In this document: in pieces, positions 8,701 through 17,055 of the stretch
How positions within the stretch are numbered: the stretch's first letter is position 1
Layout of the letters: the number at the start of each line of letters is the position of its first letter
IMG/VR virus record: IMGVR_UViG_3300037247_001358
Coordinates: 1-64,000 of that record
Source of the DNA: a virus
Strand: one strand, 5' to 3'
Length of the DNA: 64,000 bases
The notes under the pieces: model-generated
The model's database searches: none
Seen by the model: only the letters and a program-made list of their open reading frames with translations
What the model was told of the DNA's origin: nothing
Made by a program: the position numbers and the translations under genes

Positions 8701-11612
8701 ACGGCCCGGATCGCGTCCAGCCGCTTGATATTCTCCGTAGTGGCGCTCTCAGCGACACGCGCCCACTGCCTCGAAGCGTACCAGGCGGTCTGCTCCTTGG
8801 GCGACCAGCCGGGCTTGACGATGCCGATGAACCTGTCAAGGAGCTGGACGTTGTCGGCAAGCTCCCTGCGGATGGCCTGGTCAGTGACGCGGAGTGCCCC
8901 AGCGTAGGTCGTCGGACCCCGTATCACCGACGGCTGGCGGGCCATCTGACGGACGATGTCGGAGGGGACGTCGTAGTCTAGGGCGTAGGTCTCCAGCATC
9001 CGATCGATCTTCTTGAGCGCCCCGGCCATCGCCTCCCCCGTCCCAACCTTCTGCGCCTCGTCCAGGACAGGCATCACATCGGAGCTAATGAAGTCCATGA
9101 TCGGCGCTAGGTCGTGGGTGGCGAAAAGCTCGACCTCCTGTCCCTCGTGCTTGAGTACCTCCCTGGCGAACCGGCGGCCATAGTCGTGCGGCGAGAGGAC
9201 ACCGGACGCCACACCCACCTCCATGCGGTCGAGCCGTCCCTGGAGAGCCGGGACGATAACCCCTCCAAGATCATCCATCCCCTCCGGCAGTGCCTTGCTA
9301 CCGAAAAAGTAGAGGCCAATCTCGTCGGCGAAGGCATTCTCGGCAAGACGGATCTCCTTAGCGGTTCGACCAGCCTTCTCCATCACCCCACTCACAGGGG
9401 CGAACAGACCCCGGATCTTGCCGCCGGGGGCGAGGCCCATGTGGTACTGCCGCTGGAGCTGGCTCATAAAGGTCGCCCGGCGGAACGCCTTGTCCACCCT
9501 CCCGGCTATATGGACCGGTGCCATCACAGGATCCCAGAAGCGCCTGCGCTGCCCGATCTCCTTCGCCGGTTGCAGGCGGGCCTTCTGAATAAGCTGGAGG
9601 CTGTCCTCGAAGCCCTCCTGACCCGCCTCAAAGAGCGACCGGCTGAGAATATCGTGGGAGCCGGTAATGCGGGTGACGGTACGCTCGACATCGAGCGGCG
9701 TGATCCCCAAGGGCTTGAGCATCCTCTCCCAGACCTGTGGATAGCGCCCCCCACCCCTCATCACCGTCCCCGTCTCCAACCAGAGCGAACGGGCGGTGGC
9801 AGAGAAGCCCTCACGGGGGTGGAAGGCAGAACTCCACATCAGGCGGATGAAATTGCTCACTACGTTAAGCCAGATGAAGCCTGGGTTGTTGATAGTAACG
9901 GCCGCCGTCACCCCCTTGATCAGGCCAGCCATCGGGAAGTACCACCGGGAGAGGAAGCGGCCGAACTTGGTAGCGTTCCAGAGGTCCCGCTGCGTCATCT
10001 CGGCAAAGGCGCGGGCCTTAGCGACGACGTACTCGGGGATCGCCTGCTCCAGGTCGGCGCGGGCGATCAGCGTCTCACCACGCGCCAGCGCCCCCCGGAC
10101 ATCGTCGACGGTAGCCTCGGCACGATAGAAACCCGCCTCCGCCCAGTCGTCGATCGTCGAACCGATCTCCTTCAGGGCGTCATCGAAGACATCCGATTGC
10201 TTCTCAGCAATGCGGGCACCGAAGTCGAGCATGTCGTCGTTGGTCTCGCGCAGACCAGGCAGATTCTCGCTGACCCAGCGGGTCGGTTTGCCGGTTTTGA
10301 AGGTCTCACCGATCTCGGAGATGCGCGCGGGCTCGCGGGCGAGGGCCGCCTTGATTGGCTTCAGGCGGCGCTCCAGCGTCACCGCCACCGAGTCGGCGAA
10401 GAGGTTGGCGGGCTTCTCGAAGAGGAGGCGTGAGATACCCTTCACCGGCTCCGTCACCCTCTGCGCCGCATAGGACGCCTCTGGCATCCGCGTCAGCGCC
10501 TTGTAGCTCTCCAGCTTGAAGAGTCCTGTGATGCCACTCTTCGAGAAGGCGGCGCGGCGGCCAGTGGGCGTGAAGAGGCGAAGGAACCGGCTAAGAGGCG
10601 CTCCCCCCGTAACCGCCTTCAAGGGCACCGTCACGGGCTTGGCAACCCAGCCAATGGGGACGAAGTTGAGCGGATCCATAGCGACCCAGCCCAGCATATT
10701 AGCCAGGAAACCAGCGCCGCCCAGAGGGTTCTCTTGGAAGTAGCGCTCCAGCTCGGTAGCGGCCGCCTCGCCAGTAAGGCCGTCCGCCATGATGCGCTCG
10801 ACCTCCCGCATTGCGTCGCGCTCATGCTGACGCTCCCAGTCCCAGAAGTTGAAGAGGCTGAAGTCCCACAGCCGCGTAGCGAAGGCTTGACGGAGGTAAG
10901 GATCAGGGATGGCGTTCTGGTAGTAGCCCTGGCCGATCACCTCCTCGATACGCTCGACGGTCTCACCAGTGAAGAGGCCGCTGAACGCATCCCAGGCGGT
11001 GCCAAACGGGTTGCCAACGATGTTGCGGAGGGCACTCTCGTCCTTCCCCATCTTGTTCAGATCACGCTCGACGAGATCCGCCACCAGTGTCTGAGGCTCG
11101 GTCAGCCGCATGTACTGCATGAAGACGGCGGGATCCTCGAGTTGCTCGGCCAGTTGCTGGTCAAGGACGAAGGTCGGGTCGAACGGGAAGTCCCCCACCG
11201 CCAGCCGGGCATCACTGTCTATCGAGAAGGGCAACCCCTGGAGAGGGCGCTGATCGATGGGAACGGCCTCCGGCGTGAGTTCCGCCATAAGCCTAGTAGT
11301 ATAGGCTCCCTGCTCCTTGTAGTAATCGATCGCCTCCGCCCTCTTCCGTGCCACGTCGTCAATGCCAATAATCGCGTCGATGGCGTCGCGCGCCTGCGCG
11401 TCGGTGCGGATCTGAGACAGATCAACGCCCTCCGGCGCGAACGGATCACGACCGGTAAGGTTGAAGATATAGGGAAGGTTGGTAATGAGGTTGCGAAGAC
11501 CTCGGCCGAAACCTCTCGCACGCTCGGGACCAAAGCGCAGCGAGGAGATCTGCTCGACCGCCTCCCCGCCAAAGTCGGTGGCCTTCTCAAAAGCCTTGCG
11601 GAAGAAGGACAT
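5787..11612 (-). CDS. Giant internal virion protein, 1941 aa
   Basis: One open frame of 5.8 kb encodes a mainly helical, charged protein. Around residues 590-640 it carries the segment TINNPGFIWLNVVSNF, a pattern seen in the large polyvalent-protein-associated and internal virion proteins of podovirus-like phages. A second hydrophobic block near 1270-1400 (GARAPGAFGAIMIAMF, IPIPLPGLGEFLQKMP) could insert in membranes. The C-terminal 400 residues are coiled coil. No transglycosylase or protease motif was found. The likely role is ejection with the DNA, inferred from size, composition and position between portal-side genes and the scaffold. The ATG overlaps the upstream stop as TAATG. Confidence 0.7.
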   Translation of the reverse strand: MSFFRKAFEKATDFGGEAVEQISSLRFGPERARGFGRGLRNLITNLPYIFNLTGRDPFAPEGVDLSQIRTDAQARDAIDAIIGIDDVARKRAEAIDYYKEQGAYTTRLMAELTPEAVPIDQRPLQGLPFSIDSDARLAVGDFPFDPTFVLDQQLAEQLEDPAVFMQYMRLTEPQTLVADLVERDLNKMGKDESALRNIVGNPFGTAWDAFSGLFTGETVERIEEVIGQGYYQNAIPDPYLRQAFATRLWDFSLFNFWDWERQHERDAMREVERIMADGLTGEAAATELERYFQENPLGGAGFLANMLGWVAMDPLNFVPIGWVAKPVTVPLKAVTGGAPLSRFLRLFTPTGRRAAFSKSGITGLFKLESYKALTRMPEASYAAQRVTEPVKGISRLLFEKPANLFADSVAVTLERRLKPIKAALAREPARISEIGETFKTGKPTRWVSENLPGLRETNDDMLDFGARIAEKQSDVFDDALKEIGSTIDDWAEAGFYRAEATVDDVRGALARGETLIARADLEQAIPEYVVAKARAFAEMTQRDLWNATKFGRFLSRWYFPMAGLIKGVTAAVTINNPGFIWLNVVSNFIRLMWSSAFHPREGFSATARSLWLETGTVMRGGGRYPQVWERMLKPLGITPLDVERTVTRITGSHDILSRSLFEAGQEGFEDSLQLIQKARLQPAKEIGQRRRFWDPVMAPVHIAGRVDKAFRRATFMSQLQRQYHMGLAPGGKIRGLFAPVSGVMEKAGRTAKEIRLAENAFADEIGLYFFGSKALPEGMDDLGGVIVPALQGRLDRMEVGVASGVLSPHDYGRRFAREVLKHEGQEVELFATHDLAPIMDFISSDVMPVLDEAQKVGTGEAMAGALKKIDRMLETYALDYDVPSDIVRQMARQPSVIRGPTTYAGALRVTDQAIRRELADNVQLLDRFIGIVKPGWSPKEQTAWYASRQWARVAESATTENIKRLDAIRAVYDDLAKAGVERVSRDTIVPPGIVKRLPEDMRPAKAQVTLPTGKKVQAVRIGDVWDGYLTRRDASFDEMFSFVDDTVRKSSEAHAEIVAKIGEHVKKTFAEHRKIISEALEIGDDDAWRVAGEKVRQLYEQSAPRKAKIAGLGVNDVPAAQQFMDPSGVLASEIHEFKGFFMQSLRDDIPKLLRGDLKVESEAVRAMRATISDVQRGWSEVRDIMIANSRAATDFVMLNYLDQRGIDRIAQSVFPFEFWPTRDVAHWAIRGARAPGAFGAIMIAMFESQKFTEQYGYPQRLQYRIPIPLPGLGEFLQKMPGVGQLLEGGDFAPIYFIDPMRFIWPMTFMRDQFDDEARRNTLPGRVLDFFQNSTPLNVGPFQKFAFRHAGLLDKDAWRSTVLSGGPFGIPLTPLARATARFVFTGDTDAIPADEQNLYVEKGHFSPGWLRDLLGLEEDQWTTWRADRAMASLVATGELIPGASKEEQLEKAWIALDTQAGPEWKKAVKASQAETNLRRLTYWIGFPFGDVVGVNEGERIWFGLKAIYSEYSRRGKLDEFFKKYPEFELRTATVRGLSDPEEREKAVDTELYWQSIDKYVEKPFEKAVMDLENERSRLQELTQSQPVRDQLAVLRDELRSIRDEQETRREELDRAFPFRAKEISINRNPRGRALAEIRNAWFDIERGEGEDFDAFLFRREEFLSQFPTVTDTIAYEDMWQQIETQFMQIRIVAARQRDLAFQKDDFDEAQRIADERDTALEQLHKQAREVIARRDVERFLATFAWPKTEAQQEFEIADALKDLWFSLTSRGSPFTSRERGAISAYFRSMPVIQKYFPVEVLDLDDLSLEQRFALMRRKDFWSTYFSLRDNRTQVDYARMMKPELDEANALLGLPPLEIIDIEPYPVESSGDPLFSHIQMMAAINRREDIDEDEQLTDEEREELEKLMAEVGLAEADTALTDADVSRFLQPYTVADAPTPEPE

Positions 11613-12202
11613 TACGCCTCTCCAGGCGTAGTCGGCGCACCTAGCGCTGTCTCCGGGGCAGGGGGCTCAATCGCGGACTGGACAAGCGTCCCCAGCGAGG
11701 CGGTACGCATCATCCACCCCCGCAACTCCCTTTCTGTTGGTGGCCGGTTAAGTTGCCTCTCCACCTCGAGGCGGGCACGGAAGAGGGAGATCTCGCGTGG
11801 GGTGCCCTCACGCCCCGCAAGCCGGAAGAACTGGGTCTCGATTGGGCGCTCGGCGGCACCCAGCCGCTCGATGCGCTCACCAAGACGGTCAGCGGGGCTG
11901 GGACGGGTTGAGACACGCTCCACCGGACGCTCCTGTGGCCGGGGGGCGGCCCCCTGACCGCGCGCCTGCTGCTGTGTGACGAACTCCTGGATCTGTTGCA
12001 GCATCGCAGTGCGGTTCCCCCCACGCTGGGGCTGGGCCGGCTGCTGGGGAGGGGGAACCGGCTGGGGCTGCGTCCGCGTCGGTGCCTGCGGCGCGCCACG
12101 CTCGACGTCCATGCCGAGGTTCTTCCGCGCTGCCAGGAGTTGACGCCGCTGCGCGCCCCGGTGGGCCAAGGTCGAGCCCCCACCACCTCCTCTGATCGTC
12201 AT
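11612..12202 (-). CDS. Gln/Pro/Arg-rich virion-cluster protein, 196 aa
   Basis: A low-complexity N-terminal half (Gln, Pro, Arg rich, about 30-105) precedes a helical C-terminal region with the segment LEVERQLNRPPTERELRGWM, then a Pro/Ala-rich tail. Not recognised. The start codon overlaps the stop of the 53-residue gene as TGATG and the stop abuts the giant virion gene, so translation is probably coupled. Confidence 0.6.
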   Translation of the reverse strand: MTIRGGGGGSTLAHRGAQRRQLLAARKNLGMDVERGAPQAPTRTQPQPVPPPQQPAQPQRGGNRTAMLQQIQEFVTQQQARGQGAAPRPQERPVERVSTRPSPADRLGERIERLGAAERPIETQFFRLAGREGTPREISLFRARLEVERQLNRPPTERELRGWMMRTASLGTLVQSAIEPPAPETALGAPTTPGEA

Positions 12203-12363
12203 CAGATATTCCTCCTAGGTTGATCCAGATCCGCCCGCCGCTTACGCAGGGTGTGGAGCAGCTTGGCCGGATCGGTCTGGGGCTCCTGCTCCGGCGGAGG
12301 CTGTGGCCGGACGAAGATCCGCCGGACGAGGCGGTCGGCGCGGTCTGAAAGCAGTGGTGTCAT
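12202..12363 (-). CDS. Small basic protein, 53 aa, fitted by overlaps at both ends
   Basis: A short frame starting MTPLLSDRADRLVRRIFVRP and ending QPRRNI. Its ATG overlaps the upstream stop (ATGA at 12363-12360) and its TGA overlaps the downstream ATG (TGATG at 12204-12200). This double overlap is the house style of this operon and is good evidence that the gene is real. The C-terminus has a KLLHTLRKRRADLD helix. Its own terminal codons supply the AGGAGG ribosome site for the next gene. Function unknown. Confidence 0.6.
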   Translation of the reverse strand: MTPLLSDRADRLVRRIFVRPQPPPEQEPQTDPAKLLHTLRKRRADLDQPRRNI

Positions 12364-12665
12364 CGCGGCACGTCATGTAGGCTACAGGCCAGGCGGTACG
12401 TGGAAGCGTTGTCACCTTCAGGTGTCACCGCCGCTACGATGGAGGCCCATTCTTCGGCGGGGATGAAGAACTCACTGCAAACCTCCTGTTCGCCGCTTGA
12501 TGTCTTTTGCCCTATGGCAAGTGGGATATGCTCCTTACGGACATAGCGGAGGCGCACACCCCCCAAGAGTTCGTGGTCAAGCTCCGTGACTCGTGCGAAA
12601 TAGAAACCGTTCGCCCAGTGAAACTCCGGCCCCGTCGCCAACGGTCGTCCTGTCTGCTCGACCAT
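12360..12665 (-). CDS. Hypothetical virion-cluster protein, 101 aa
   Basis: Begins MVEQTGRPLATGPEFHW and looks like a small mixed alpha/beta protein. I chose the ATG at 12665 because AGAGGAGGAG precedes it. An in-frame ATG at 12701 would overlap the upstream gene and has no ribosome site. Not recognised. Lies between the portal-side genes and the giant virion protein. Confidence 0.55.
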   Translation of the reverse strand: MVEQTGRPLATGPEFHWANGFYFARVTELDHELLGGVRLRYVRKEHIPLAIGQKTSSGEQEVCSEFFIPAEEWASIVAAVTPEGDNASTYRLACSLHDVPR

Positions 12666-12687
12666 TACTCCTCCTCTGGCTACTGTG

Positions 12688-12876
12688 TCATCCGGCCGCA
12701 CTGAGCCTCTCTACATAGTCGCGGGCGACTCGGATCCGGACATGTCCACCACACGGGCAGTAGAACCAAAGAGCGGTTGGCCCGTAGCCTGCCAGGTACA
12801 GTGGCTCATGCCCGAATAGGCGGTGCCAGAGTTTGCCCTTCTTCGGTTGCTTTGGCTCCTTTTTCTTGTGGCCCAT
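12688..12876 (-). CDS. Small basic Cys/His protein, 62 aa
   Basis: A lysine-rich N-terminus (MGHKKKEPKQPKKGK) is followed by WHRLFGHEPLYLAGYG and FYCPCGGHVRIRV. The CPC-GGH cluster could bind a metal with the upstream histidines, but a full zinc-ribbon pattern is not present. GGAGG lies eight bases before the ATG. Unknown function; possibly DNA- or head-associated given its charge. Confidence 0.5.
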   Translation of the reverse strand: MGHKKKEPKQPKKGKLWHRLFGHEPLYLAGYGPTALWFYCPCGGHVRIRVARDYVERLSAAG

Positions 12877-12899
12877 ACTCCATTCCTCCAGCTACTATA

Positions 12900-13985
12900 T
12901 CATCCTCCAAGCCTTCGTGGTGCGGACGGCAGGACAGCGCGGGTTCCCCCGGCCTGTTGGGGGGGCGCGCGGCCCTCTCCGGCGACGATGTTGGCCAGCG
13001 TCGATGCGGGGAACCTCTCACGCAGGAAATCCAGCGGGGAGGGGTCACTCACGACGCCAAGCCGGGGACGTCCGAAGATCTCTTCGATGGTGATTGTGGT
13101 AGAGAGCGACCGGAACTGCTCGCTCGTCGTCGTCTCCCTATGCTCTCGGAAGACCCTCTCGATCGTCTCGCGGATGTTCTCCGTGATGTCCTGCGGCTCC
13201 CCATCGGCCACGGAGCCCGTCAGGCGCTCGATGGTCGACTCGATCAGCTCGTTCAGCTCAATGTCACTGATCCGCTCCTCCGTACCGACCCGCGTCGTCT
13301 CCTCCGTCACTATGCCGCCAAAGCGCTCACCGAGCCGCTCAACGGCGCCCTCCAGACCAACTACCCTAGACGGAACTTCGCCTTCTCCAGCAATCGCCAG
13401 TTCGGCGAGACGGCCGATCTCGGCGAGATAAGGAGTAAGGAACCGCTCAGGGTTCGCCAGCACGAAGGTATAAGTACCCACACTGATCTCCCCCTCCCGA
13501 AGAGCGGTATCGACCCAGGTCGACACGGCGGTCATAAAGTCGTCCAGCATCTCCTCCGGCGTCGGGATGTCAACAAACTCCGTCACACGGCGGCCGGTAG
13601 TAACGTCCTCCTCACCAGTGACCGTCTCGGTTACGGTGACCTGTTGCTCCTCAGTAGTGGTGCGGTTCTCCGTGATGTTGTTGAGAATGTTACGGGCACG
13701 CCCACTGTCGGCACCGCTCAGAGCGTCGATCAGGCCCTCCGTCAACCCGACAAGGAAGTCATTGACCGCCGAATCGGTTGTAGATCCAAACTCACGCTGC
13801 ACCCCCTCGAAGATGGTCAAGAACGCTAGGGGATCTGCAGCCCGCTCCTCCTCCAGCCGCGCCTCAATCCCTCGAAGACGGTCAGCGGAGACCCCTTCAG
13901 GCTCGAACATGAGGCGGAGCAGTTGCAGGACAGTCTGGCGCCACGCCTCAGTACCCGGATGCGGACGGCCACCCTCATGTGTCAT
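12900..13985 (-). CDS. Hypothetical virion protein, 361 aa, after portal
   Basis: A largely helical acidic protein with a Thr/Glu-rich stretch (ENRTTTEEQQVTVTETVTGEE) near residues 105-130 and regularly spaced amphipathic helices. Not recognised. It begins two bases after the portal stop, so it is co-translated with the portal. A minor capsid, scaffold-like or portal-accessory role is the natural guess, without direct sequence support. Confidence 0.6.
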   Translation of the reverse strand: MTHEGGRPHPGTEAWRQTVLQLLRLMFEPEGVSADRLRGIEARLEEERAADPLAFLTIFEGVQREFGSTTDSAVNDFLVGLTEGLIDALSGADSGRARNILNNITENRTTTEEQQVTVTETVTGEEDVTTGRRVTEFVDIPTPEEMLDDFMTAVSTWVDTALREGEISVGTYTFVLANPERFLTPYLAEIGRLAELAIAGEGEVPSRVVGLEGAVERLGERFGGIVTEETTRVGTEERISDIELNELIESTIERLTGSVADGEPQDITENIRETIERVFREHRETTTSEQFRSLSTTITIEEIFGRPRLGVVSDPSPLDFLRERFPASTLANIVAGEGRAPPQQAGGTRAVLPSAPRRLGG

Positions 13986-13987
13986 CT

Positions 13988-16000
13988 CTACACGCCTGCT
14001 CTCTCGCCCATCGAACCGACCAGCTCCATGCCGCGCTGTCGCTCACCAGCCTGCTCAGCCTCGCCGCGCCGCTGCGTGCTCTCCGGCACACCCGTCTCCG
14101 GCCCCATCCCCGGAGCCGCCCCACCGCCGGGCACAGTACCGGTGATCTGCCGGAACTTGAGATCCTCGATCATGCGGGCGCGCATCCCGCTCTCGCGCAT
14201 CCGGGCCGCCATCTCCTTCTCCCCGAAGCGCTCCAGCGCCTGGGCGATCTGCTCCAGCACCAGGACGGGGTCTTGGTTGGCGAGATCCTCCCAGATGAGG
14301 TCCATCTCACCCTGCGGGTCCTCCTTCTGGAGGATCGTCTCCAGGACAGTCGTGAGGGAGAGGATCGGTCGGCGCGGGTCAAGGGCCAAGCGGGCCATCT
14401 GGATACGGATGTGCATATCGTCGGGCAGCGCCGGCCGGAAGACAGGACGGGCACGGTACTTACGGCCGCTCTCCATGTCGGCGACGGGGTCGAACTCGAT
14501 GCTGAAGAAGGTGTTCTGCTTGAACGGCACCGAGACGCTGAAGGGCCGGAGTTCACGGGCGGCGAGCTGCATCTGGTTGAGCAGCGACGTTCCCATGCGC
14601 TGGCCGAACTGCTTGAGGCCGCTCATGTAAGGCTCCAGGGCGTTCAGGGCGGCGCTCGTCATCTGTGAGAACAAGATGCCTGACGCCAGGTCGCCCCCGC
14701 CCATCGGCATAGAGGCGCGCAGGATCGCCGAAAGGGTCCCCTGCTGCTGTTCTTGCCGAAGGATCTCCATCAGCCGGAAGGCGTCGGCGGTGATCGGTGT
14801 CGGCTCCAACCGCTCCACGCTCTCCTCCGGCCGGAGCGCTACGCGGCCCTCGATGTTCGGCGTGAACTTCGGCAGCTCGCCGGTCGGCGTCTTGAAGACC
14901 CAGGTACCGTAGGTACCGAGCGAGAAGTGCTGGAAAATAGTTGCGACTAGCTCGTTGTACTGGGGGATCTGCTCCTCGACGGCGGACAGGATAGAGCGGC
15001 CGCTCTCGGCGACCCAGGTGTTCCTCCCCTGCCAAAATCTGGTCTGCACACCGAGCAGGTCGGCGCGCTGCTGGAACTGGTAGGAGATGGGGTCGGGGAT
15101 GGGAGGCTTGTACTTGATCGCCACGCCGTTGACCGGCACGCCGATGATCGGCAGGGACTGCGGATCGTAGCCGTGCTTGTGGGCCGGGATCAGCCAGCGC
15201 GCGTCGGACAGGTTACCTCCCGTTTCGGGCGGCATGTAGTAGGTCGAGCCCGCCGGGTCCGGCGAGACCACCGCCAGGACACCGGTGATGCCTGGGCGGT
15301 CGCCGCGCTGGTTGGACCAGAACTCGATCTTCTCCGCCGGTTTGTTCGGGTCGAAGTTCCGCATGTCGCCGGTCATGTCCGCGTAGACCTCGGGGTAGAT
15401 CGAGGCGAGGTCGCCCAGCGTTGTGAGCTGGCGGATGATGACCGACTCCAAGCCGAAGTTGTCGAAGTGCGGATAGACCGTGCGGGAGTCGTAGATGTCG
15501 GCGATGATCGGCGACTCGCGGTAGTCCAGCGCGGCGGTGGTGACGTGGAACTTGCCCCAGATCCAGCCCCTGAGCAGGGCTTGGTAGGAGATCTGCTTCC
15601 AGAGGGGCAGCTCGCCGCGCATCGAGCACATCTCGTCGACGTCGATGACGACGCCCTGAAGGGTGCGCTCGATCTTCCCGATCTTGTCGCGCTCCTCCTT
15701 GTTCTCCGCCTCCATCTGGTTGAGATCGATGCGCCAAAAGGCGTCGTTGCGGGTCATGATCGAGACGGCGGTGTCGACGGCGGTGCGGGGCTCGTTGGAG
15801 ATGAAGCGCCGGTAGCCCAGCGGCTTCATCTGCTGGATCTGATCGAGCAGGAAGTACAGCGACGCCCAGTAGTCCATCCGCATGTGGAGCGGGCGCCAGT
15901 AGAGGCTGCCGAAGACGATCAGCGTAGAGATGCGCTCCTTCATCGCCGCAGCCTCCAGCGGCGTCAGGAGGGCCTCTTCGCGGATCTGTAGATCAGCCAC
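13988..16000 (-). CDS. Portal protein
   Basis: The 670-residue product has the portal signature: early helices with a TAVDTAVSIMTRND segment, a central clip/stem region including YDPQSLPIIGVPVNGVAIKY, a long helix-rich wing (about 370-560), and a Gly/Gln-rich C-terminal tail beyond about 600. It forms the dodecameric DNA gate of the head and would dock the terminase encoded 1 kb upstream. The start is GTG at 16000 after CGGAGC. Size and gene order (terminase, small genes, portal, accessory, scaffold, capsid) support the call. Confidence 0.85.
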   Translation of the reverse strand: MADLQIREEALLTPLEAAAMKERISTLIVFGSLYWRPLHMRMDYWASLYFLLDQIQQMKPLGYRRFISNEPRTAVDTAVSIMTRNDAFWRIDLNQMEAENKEERDKIGKIERTLQGVVIDVDEMCSMRGELPLWKQISYQALLRGWIWGKFHVTTAALDYRESPIIADIYDSRTVYPHFDNFGLESVIIRQLTTLGDLASIYPEVYADMTGDMRNFDPNKPAEKIEFWSNQRGDRPGITGVLAVVSPDPAGSTYYMPPETGGNLSDARWLIPAHKHGYDPQSLPIIGVPVNGVAIKYKPPIPDPISYQFQQRADLLGVQTRFWQGRNTWVAESGRSILSAVEEQIPQYNELVATIFQHFSLGTYGTWVFKTPTGELPKFTPNIEGRVALRPEESVERLEPTPITADAFRLMEILRQEQQQGTLSAILRASMPMGGGDLASGILFSQMTSAALNALEPYMSGLKQFGQRMGTSLLNQMQLAARELRPFSVSVPFKQNTFFSIEFDPVADMESGRKYRARPVFRPALPDDMHIRIQMARLALDPRRPILSLTTVLETILQKEDPQGEMDLIWEDLANQDPVLVLEQIAQALERFGEKEMAARMRESGMRARMIEDLKFRQITGTVPGGGAAPGMGPETGVPESTQRRGEAEQAGERQRGMELVGSMGERAGV

Positions 16001-16244
16001 GCTTAAGCTCCGTTATCTTGCGGATGGCGGAACGGGGGATGAATGTCGCGCAGCCATAGTCCTTTGAGACGCTGCTCCCACTATTGCCACGGGACTCCAC
16101 CACAACGAGTCCCCGATCATCGTCCTGCGTGACGTAGCCGACACTGCGAATCTGCCAAGCCTGAGTGGGCAGATCGTCGGCGCTGCTCCAGGCGTGCCTA
16201 GTCAACGTGTCCTCCCACTCCACCTCCACGATGCGCTCAGCCAC
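15993..16244 (-). CDS. Hypothetical virion-cluster protein, 83 aa
   Basis: Begins with GTG at 16244 (VAERIVEVEWEDTLTRHAW) three bases after the TAG that closes the frame-corrected upstream gene. Its end overlaps the portal start by eight bases. The sequence alternates short beta strands (RSVGYVTQDDDRGLVVVES). Not recognised. Confidence 0.55.
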   Translation of the reverse strand: MAERIVEVEWEDTLTRHAWSSADDLPTQAWQIRSVGYVTQDDDRGLVVVESRGNSGSSVSKDYGCATFIPRSAIRKITELKRG

Positions 16245-16247
16245 AGT

Positions 16248-17055
16248 CTACACGTCCCTCACGATCAGATCGAATCCCGCGCTCACGTCCATGTTCGCGG
16301 GGGTTCCCCGCCCCATCACCTTGAGGATCGCCGGTCCCGGTATCTTCCAGCAGGGGTTGAAGGGGTGGTGAACGTAGCCCTTGCCTAGACTCTTCAGCCC
16401 GAACGTATGCTTGGTGAGGAAGTTCGTCAGTTCGGCGTCGGGCTCGGGATTCTCCAGGAGGTAGAATGTCGGCTGCCCCCTCCGTCCCCTTGTTCAGGCT
16501 AGCCCAGTAGGCTGTCATGTAGGCGGCTTGCGTGGAGGGGATGCCATAGATCGCCATCTGAGTCTGGCCCTGCCCAGCGTAGATTTCAGCGGTTACCGTT
16601 CCATCTGTTTGAGCCGTGGCCGTGATGTTACCGACGTTGACGCTCGTAGCTCCCTTGGTGAGCACCATCATTCGATGGATGATGACGTAGGCGTTGACGG
16701 TGGGGACGTTGGTCGTGCCGTTCAGAACGATGTCCTCGGACACCTCGGCCGTATCCCAATCCGTCAGGCCAAAGACTCGTAGCGTCCTCGCCCCCACACC
16801 AGCAGGGTCGCCATCGTCGCCAGCGTCGGTAGAGACGATGTCGTGAATCCGCGCCTGTGTAGGAGCGACCCAGAGGGCCTCATCTTGCACCGTGTTCGCC
16901 ATGTCCCAGATGTCTGTAGGGGCAGCGTCCACGTTGTTCGCCCGCCCGAACTTGTTCACCGTCCGGTAGCCGGAGATGTGCCCGTCTACTAGGTGGCATT
17001 GCATCAACTCTTCCAGCCCCCAGAGACGCGGATCAGGATCAAACTCGTGGACCAT
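16248..17055 (-). CDS. Virion protein gene with a one-base frameshift near its middle
   Basis: From ATG at 17055 (overlapping the terminase stop as TGATG) the frame encodes a beta-rich protein. It contains the GARTLRVFGLTDW and EDIVLNGTTNVPT segments typical of a structural family seen in environmental podovirus-like phages. At 16476-16490 (minus strand AAGGGGACGGAGGGGG) the plausible reading shifts by one base. The original frame continues as Arg/Gly/Pro shadow sequence. The other frame reads PTFYLLENPEPDAELTNFLT, then HHPFNPCWKIPGPAILKVMG, and stops at 16248, three bases before the next start. Dropping one G gives a 268-residue protein. A homopolymer error, a mutation or programmed shifting are all possible. 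Confidence 0.7.

Noticed and set aside
13923-14668. Plus-strand frames opposite the portal gene
   Set aside because: Antisense shadows of high-GC portal codons without ribosome sites.
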